Source of the DNA: Conus ventricosus
Lineage: Eukaryota > Mollusca > Gastropoda > Neogastropoda > Conidae
Length of the DNA stretch: 64,000 nt
Direction: 5' to 3'
Assembly (NCBI GenBank): GCA_018398815.1
Contig: CM031595.1
Location: 50,917,489-50,981,488 of the forward strand
Shown here: positions 38,927-46,400 of the stretch, piece after piece
How the letters are laid out: each line of letters opens with the position of its first letter
Position numbering within the stretch: position 1 is the stretch's first letter
Translations under genes and position numbers: made by a program
Notes under the pieces: generated by a model
Told to the model about the DNA's origin: nothing
Database searches by the model: none
Seen by the model: only the letters and a program-made list of their open reading frames with translations

Positions 38927-41760
38927 CAATTTCCATGGAAGAGGCTGGAATGTCTTTGCACTCAATCTTAAACATGATCGAATATCCTTACCAGATTATT
39001 TACTGAAAGTCATAGCTTCCATCATTGAATGTTGATCGTGTTTTTATTCTATTCTTTTTGTATCTAAATTGAAAAATTCAGAGTTGATGTCTGTGCCAAA
39101 ATGCTGACTTGCAGTTAAGCCTGGACTCCGTGTGGACGGTGATATTTGGTGTACCAGCCAGTAAGCCAGTGGTGGTGCTGGCCAGGGAACAAGTTGACCT
39201 ATGCCCTGATGCTGCCATGGTCATTCTGTCCATGATTCGCAGTATGCTGAACCAGGTCAGTGCCTGCCGGTTTTGTTCCATCTTTCTGCTTACACAAGAA
39301 TGACTTGTTTTGGAAGCTCAGCTCCCTCCACTTCTTTATTGCCAAACGTTGCAAACTGAATGGGCAGTGTATCATTTCTGTTTAACACAAACTGAAGAGT
39401 TGAAAAAAACAGGTGAGTGGTTAGTTCACCTGTGTAGGAAACAAACCATGACTGGTTTGCTCATAGGTAAGACCCATACAAGGGAATAGAGATGGAAGAG
39501 GGGCTGCCTGCATTCCAGACTATACCTATTTGACCCTGGAAACAATGGAAAAGAGCAGACTGTTCTGGGAATCCACTTTCGTGTTTCATGTCCTTGGGGG
39601 GGGGGGGGAGCAAAATTTAAAAGCAATTGCGCCGTGACTGGCATTGACTGGTAGCCAAGACTATCAATGTTATTGGAAGACCCAAATACTGCCCAGTCGA
39701 CCAACATACATGCATACAAGCCGCCTGCCAAAGTTTTTAGGGAGACAAAATGGGTCAAAGTGAAAAAGAGGTAAGGCATGTGTTTGGCGTCATATACTTT
39801 ACCATGTCAGACCATAGCATTCCACGGCAGTTAGTTAGCTCTGCAGGCCGAGATTTTTTGGCTAATGCAGTAATAAGACCATCACGTGACGTCCACACTA
39901 CTTCCGCCAGGGAAGAAACCGGTGTAAACTTCCTCTTCCTCATTCAACCTCGGCCTCCTGCCTAACAAGGACAGGTTTTTGCTCTGTCTCGCCTATACTT
40001 CTGTTTTTTTGTAGCGATTGCTTGTGTGCTTGCCTTCTTTACTTGCTCTGTTGTGGCTTACGTTCGACCATGGGTACCATTGCCGCGTGAGGCTTATGGA
40101 TGGCATTTTATTTCATTTTATTCACGCTCTAGGCGTGACGGCTCACGACTTCTCTTCACCCCATTGTTCTCCATTCGTCCCTTACTCGGCGGGTTTGGGA
40201 ACGCGTCGCTCTTGTAGTAACGCGTCAGCCACTCTCTTGTTATTTTCTTCCCCATTTCACCGATTTCCATCGATCTCGGCGCGTTGTTTATTCCCAATAG
40301 CCATCTCGGTCATTCACATCGACGATCGATCTTCGTCGGTCGCTCGAGCCGCCATCTTTATTCTCGCCATTTCGGCCGACCCCTGCGTGGTCGTCCTCGG
40401 TTTTCGTACCGCTTCACTGCTATGGAGGTTTTCCTCCTCTATTATTATCTCCTTCTTTTCCTTGCATCACTACCCCTTTGATCGTCTTCTTCGATCGCTC
40501 GTCTAGTACGGTCGATCGGGTTTGTACCCACATTGCTACCATCAAATTAGGATGGCGGACGTGTTTTAAGAAAGAAGAGGAAGAAGAAGAAGAGTTGGCC
40601 TTTCTATCTCCCGTCGATCATTTAAGCCAATAATAAACATTTGTTATCCTAACATTCCTCTACGGCGTCTCCTTTCGGCCCTCGTATACCTTCAGTGCGT
40701 CAGTCGATTTTACTCTCGCGCCCATTGCTTCTCTTTCGATGACCTAACCCTCACCGGTCAATCGACCCGCCATTTTGGGATTTTCCACTACAATGGGCTT
40801 CTCCTCCATATTGCCTCACCGCATGGTGCCCATTTTCGATCGCACATGCTTCCCGGGTACGGGGATTTCCGCAGGCCACATCTATTTGTACCCTACAGAC
40901 CTGTTTACTTCCCGTTTTCCGCCGGAGATTCTCCCGTTTTCGTAGGTCACATCCCGGTCTCCCGGTCATAGCATCGATCTCCCGATGTCCGATTTGGTTT
41001 TCTCCCGGTTTGCGCCGTCTACGCACTCGGCAGTTTGAAACAAGGAACTTTCGAAAGAAACCCCGAGGTCCGCTCGCGCTACGGCACTAGGCCTAGGCCT
41101 AAGCGACGCATAGATAGGTTAGCATCACGCCGGCAGCACACATGCTGCCTAGCGTACAGTACAAGATGCTTGTCACTCTTTAGTGCGAAAGGCGCGAAAA
41201 GTATCTGCATTCAAGATGGCGGCGAAAGAAGCGAAGCTCCATGAAACGGACAGTGAAGATGACACTACTAGGCGTGAAGATAGCCATGGAAGGGGAAAAA
41301 ATCATCGGCGAAAAAGAAGAAATATTTACAACGATTCAAACCATCGTACTCGAAAGATTTCCGGGATTAGTGGCATCACCCAAAGGCGAAGATTTTGCGT
41401 TTTGCCGAAAGTGCAATGTTCACTTCGGAATTGGGCACGGCGGACAGCACGACATAAAACGCCACATCCAGACTGAGAACCACAAGTCGAACGCCTCAAG
41501 CAGCGATGGTGGACGGATAACTCGTTTTTTTATGGCCGCTTCACCTGCGGAAGAGCAAAAAAAAAACATGCTGGAACTCCAGATCACTCGTTCCGAGGCA
41601 ACGTTGTGTGGCGTGATCGCTGAATGCAACTTGCCGTTGGCGTCAGCTGACAAGCTTGTGCGAGCGATCAAGTGGATCTGTCCGGACAGCAAGATTGCCT
41701 CAGGTGAGGTATCTCCTCTCTCTCTCTCTCTCTGTTTGTTTTTTTTCTCTGTCTCTGTAA

Positions 41761-41818
<58 letters not shown>

Positions 41819-42001
41819 ATATACATCTTAATATTGTTAGTAAGACTTTGAAAAAAGTAAAAAAATTTTCAAGTGTGTGGGTTTTTGTTTCTGTGTGGAG
41901 GACTGAAATTTTGTTTAATTGTGCAGTTTTAGTAATTTGTGTTTCAGTTATAAAAGAACAACTCCATACACACACATGCATACATGCACTTAGAGTAGAT
42001 A

Positions 42002-42045
<44 letters not shown>

Positions 42046-43219
42046 TCCCTTGTAATGATGATATGAGAAATTTCAAATATACAGGACAGTGCATTGTTAA
42101 TAGTTTATATTTTCTTCGTTATGTGTGCTATTTTGTGTTTCGTGTATCACTGTATGTCTGTGTGCGCACGGATTTGATGATAGCCTTTTTTTCCATTGAT
42201 CATTCAGAAATGAAGTGTGGCCGCAACAAAGCCACTGCAGTTGTGAAAGCCATGGCGAGAGAAGTGAGTGAATCCCTCCAGTCCAGGATGAAGAAGTTCC
42301 CCTTCACCATCTCTACAGATGGATCCAATAAATGCTGGTTCCAAGCAGTTCCCGCTGGTCATCCGTTGCCTCAGTGAGGTCACAGGGCTGGTTTCCTCAG
42401 AGCTGCTGTCAATCCCCTTGTGTGAAGGATCTGCCACAGGTCAGTGTTTTAGTGCTTGTTTACATTGTGTTATTTATGACTGTTGCTTATGTTGGTGTGA
42501 TTGAGACTATTGAGAGATTGTGTGTGTGTGTGTTGGTGTGTGTGTGTGTTTTTTTATTAAGTGAAACTAAATTTAAAACGGAATATTCTAAAAAAAATTA
42601 ATTTGAATGTGTAAAAACAAATGAATAAAATACCCGGACAGATTTGTTTATCTAAAAAATAAACAAGTTATAAATTACTTGCATTTTTAAGGCATTTTCT
42701 TGGTCTCCTTTTGCATTTTACTCTTTAAAAATGAACACTCCTAACTTGAAATTCTATATCATGTTATATGATCTAATGCAGTGTCCACATGTGTGTGTGT
42801 GTGTGTTCAGGTGAAAATATCTTCGGCCTGATTGCCACGGAGCTGGGGACAGGAATTTTCCCCTGGGGCAACTGCGTCAGCCGGTTGTGACAATGCCCCC
42901 GTCATGACTGGCCAGCACAAGGGGTGTATGCCTATGTGAAAGAGAGGCAGCCACAGATCTTTCTGTCTGGTTGCACTCTTCACATGGGGCATAATGCTGC
43001 CAAGGCTGCTGCTGATCACCTGCCTCCTGTGACGTCTGTCCTTGTCGACATCTTCTACTACTTCGACAAGAGCTCGGCTCGACAGCAGCGCTTCAAAGAA
43101 TGCAGGATCTCTTTGATGTGGATCAGCAGAAGATCCTCAAGCACGTCTGCACACGATGGCTGAGTGTTGGGAGGTATGTTTCTCACTTGTATATACACAC
43201 ACATACACACGCACACGGG

Positions 43220-43288
<69 letters not shown>

Positions 43289-43415
43289 ATACACACACAT
43301 ACATGACTGTACACACATATTGATATAGGCAAACAAGCATTAAATGTAAATGCAAGACTTAAACTTTACACACATGTGCACTCATAGAGTCACCCACACA
43401 CACACACGCACACAC

Positions 43416-43456
<41 letters not shown>

Positions 43457-46400
43457 ATAGGGATTTTCCCAAGCTTAACAGAAATAGGTAAATTAATGTG
43501 TTAATTATACTAATTAATTTTGTGCAAACGTTTGAACAATGATATTCTTGCATCACTGAGTTCAAGGCTTTCAATGCATACTCTGGCTTTGGAAGACTAC
43601 ATTTAATAAATGACTGCCTCTATATTTCATATGTATGTGAATGAATATTCAGACTTCCACAAATTCTCTAAGCAATTCTTTGGTGTGTGTGTGTGTGTGT
43701 GTGGGGTGTGTCCCTGAATTGTTTTTAGATGTCTGGAGCGACTGCTGAAGAACGGGAACCGCTCAGGGATTCTTCCGCGATGAGAAGGAGGCAGCATCAG
43801 CCAGCACATCAAGCTATGCATCACCAAAGTCAATGGCATCTTTGACTTCATGCGCTCACCAACAAACCATCTCTTCTGCCTGTTCCTGCTCCACAACACC
43901 AGAGTATTTGAAGGCTTCCTGACAGCATTCCAGACGGAAAAACCCATGATTTACAAGCTCAGAGGGGCATGCAGAAGCTACTCAGGACAATCTTGACAAA
44001 GTTTGTCAAGCCCTCTGCCATGTACAGTGCCCTTCCTGAGACAGTTGACTACAAATCAGCCTACAACTTGAAGGGAGATGCTGAGGGGGGTCATTGGAGA
44101 GGATGCCGACAGTTCTTGGAGAACAAGTCGGCCAACCATCTGAGAGATTCTCGCATCACTGACTTCTTCAAGGCAATCAGACCTTACTACCAGGCTCTGG
44201 TAGACTACTTGAAGAAGTGGCTGCCCCTGGAAGACGCTCTGCTGCGCCATGCTGAAGTAGCTGATGTGGAACTGAAGCTTGAGGCAAATACCCAGAGCCT
44301 AAGGTTCTTCCTGAAGCGATTTCCCTGCCTGATGCCTGAAGGTTCAACAACTGACATAGTACTGGAGCAGTTCAATGAGTACCAGTGCACAGATGTGTCA
44401 TCGTGTGCAGAGGATCGTGTGGATGAAACCTGGAAGAAGATCGGGAGTCTGAATGATGGTCAGTTCCTAGCACTCTCCCATGTCATGAGGGGCATCCTGA
44501 CCATTCCTCACAGCAATGCACACTGCGAGAGGGTGTTCTCTTTGTGTGAGGAAAAACCGAACAAGCCAGAGAGCCAGCCTTGGGGATTCCACCGTGGAGA
44601 GTCTGCTGATCCTCAAGTCCACCCCCAATGACTTGGTGGAGGATGTTTTAGAGTTTCTCAGAAACCTCTCTCAAGAAGCTGAAGTCTGCTTATGCCAGCA
44701 GCCTGAAGCAGTGAGATCCTTTCAGTCATGTCTGTCCCCCCATCTCCACCACCTCCCTCCCACCTACCCCTTCTTCAGAGTGAGATAATAGTAAATACCC
44801 AAGTTCTGTATTTTCTTCCTATCCCCACCCCCTACTTCAAAGTGAGATGACATTCTGATTCAAGGACTGTCTGTGGTTTTTCCTCCTACCCCCACCCCCC
44901 TACTTCAAAGTGAGATGGCATTCAAGCACTGTGGTTTTTCCTCCTATCCCCCATCTCCTACACCAATGACCTAAGTTCTGCAAGTATGAGAGTATGGGCT
45001 ATTTCAGCGCTTCTTTGGTGAGCTTTGTTGTTTTTCTTTCTTTGTTTGCTTTAATAACATTTTAGCTTACTTTTTAAAGCTGTCATATATACTCTCAATT
45101 AAAAAAGTGCTATGAGTTGATATTGTACTCTTTGCCTGAGAAGAAATGCCGCGAAAAAAAACGCCGCGAAAAATCTACTGACTTGACATGCAAATCTACT
45201 GACTTGGGAGGTCCAATCTACTGAGCAAGTGAATAGGGGTAAACAGGTCTGGTACCCTATATGCACTCTATGTATCCTTACTACAGGTAGATCGAGTGAC
45301 TTACGATCTCTTGATCTGCCTACTGGTGCACATGTGTTTAGTACCTAATTTATCACAGGTAGATTGATGGTCTTTACGATCTCTTCATCTACCAACTGGT
45401 GCACATTGATTAGTACCTCCTTAGCTTTATTACAGGTACACCAGGGTATTTTACTCTCGCGCGCCAGTGCGCGTTCACTCTCGGCGATCGATCCCTTCCC
45501 GGTCAATCGATCCGCCATGTTGGATAGTGCCACTACGGTTGGCGTGTCCACCATATTGCCTGACCGCATGCACCTTGTGTGGCGGTACGCGACTTCGCCG
45601 GCGTATTTTCCTGTACCTTATTTATCATTATTGCAGGTAGAGAGAGTGTCTTACGATCTCTTGATCTACCAACGTGTGCACACTTATTAGTACCCCATTA
45701 GTAACATTTATCTGTTCCCCATTTATCATTACTCCTGGTAGATCAGGTGTCTCTACGATCTCTTGATCTACCAACGTGTGCACATTTATTACTACCCCCA
45801 TTTATCATTACTACTGGTAGATCGGGTGTCTCGACGATTTCTTGATCTACCAACGTGTGCACATTTATTACTACCCCATGTATCATTATTACAATGTAGA
45901 TCGAGAGTCTCCTGGTGGGATTGGATTGAATAATTTCTCTCCTTTCACGATCGTCTGTACTCTCGCGATTTTGTGCATTTTCGCACAGCTCTCCTTTTTC
46001 TTTCCCTCGCGACTTTTTTTACTTCTCGCGAGTTGTGGTCAGTGCCACCGTGCTCTGTGCCCCAGCTTAACGCAACTATCTCCTCGACATAACCTGCTTG
46101 GTATTTCTCTGCACACGCCCTTTGTTTATTTTCCACGATCGTAGACTCGCCGTCGTCGGCCGCCATTTTCTCCCTCGCCGTCGTGTTTCCCACCATTTTG
46201 TCTTCTCGCCGGCCCGTACTTCGTACTGGGTCCCGCCTTAGACGGTTTAGTGCTCAATATCTTCGTACTGGTACACAATATCCACTTTAGTGCTAGAAAT
46301 TTTGTCCTAGTACAAGTTCGTAATACTACACGCTGATCACGATTGATATCTAACATTACTCAGCATTCTCGCTGTTGGTGGCGTGTACGGTAGTTCGAGT

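Larger units (their letters stand above)
40896..45251 (+). mobile_element. Complete hAT transposon, four-exon transposase, left copy
   Basis: The ends are CAGACCTGTTTAC and its complement. The eight bases GTACCCTA flank it exactly on both sides (40888-40895, 45252-45259), the hAT target-duplication length. It is 4356 bp. It carries a transposase gene with three introns, CTCCCG repeats just inside the left end and AATCTACTGA repeats just inside the right end. The right arm holds the same insertion with the same duplication (52138-56499). Confidence 0.9.

Noticed and set aside
40018..40506. 162-codon frame, mirrored at 56885-57361
   Set aside because: No known motif. It shifts between arms and lies in the CpG-rich repeat. 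Probably noncoding.
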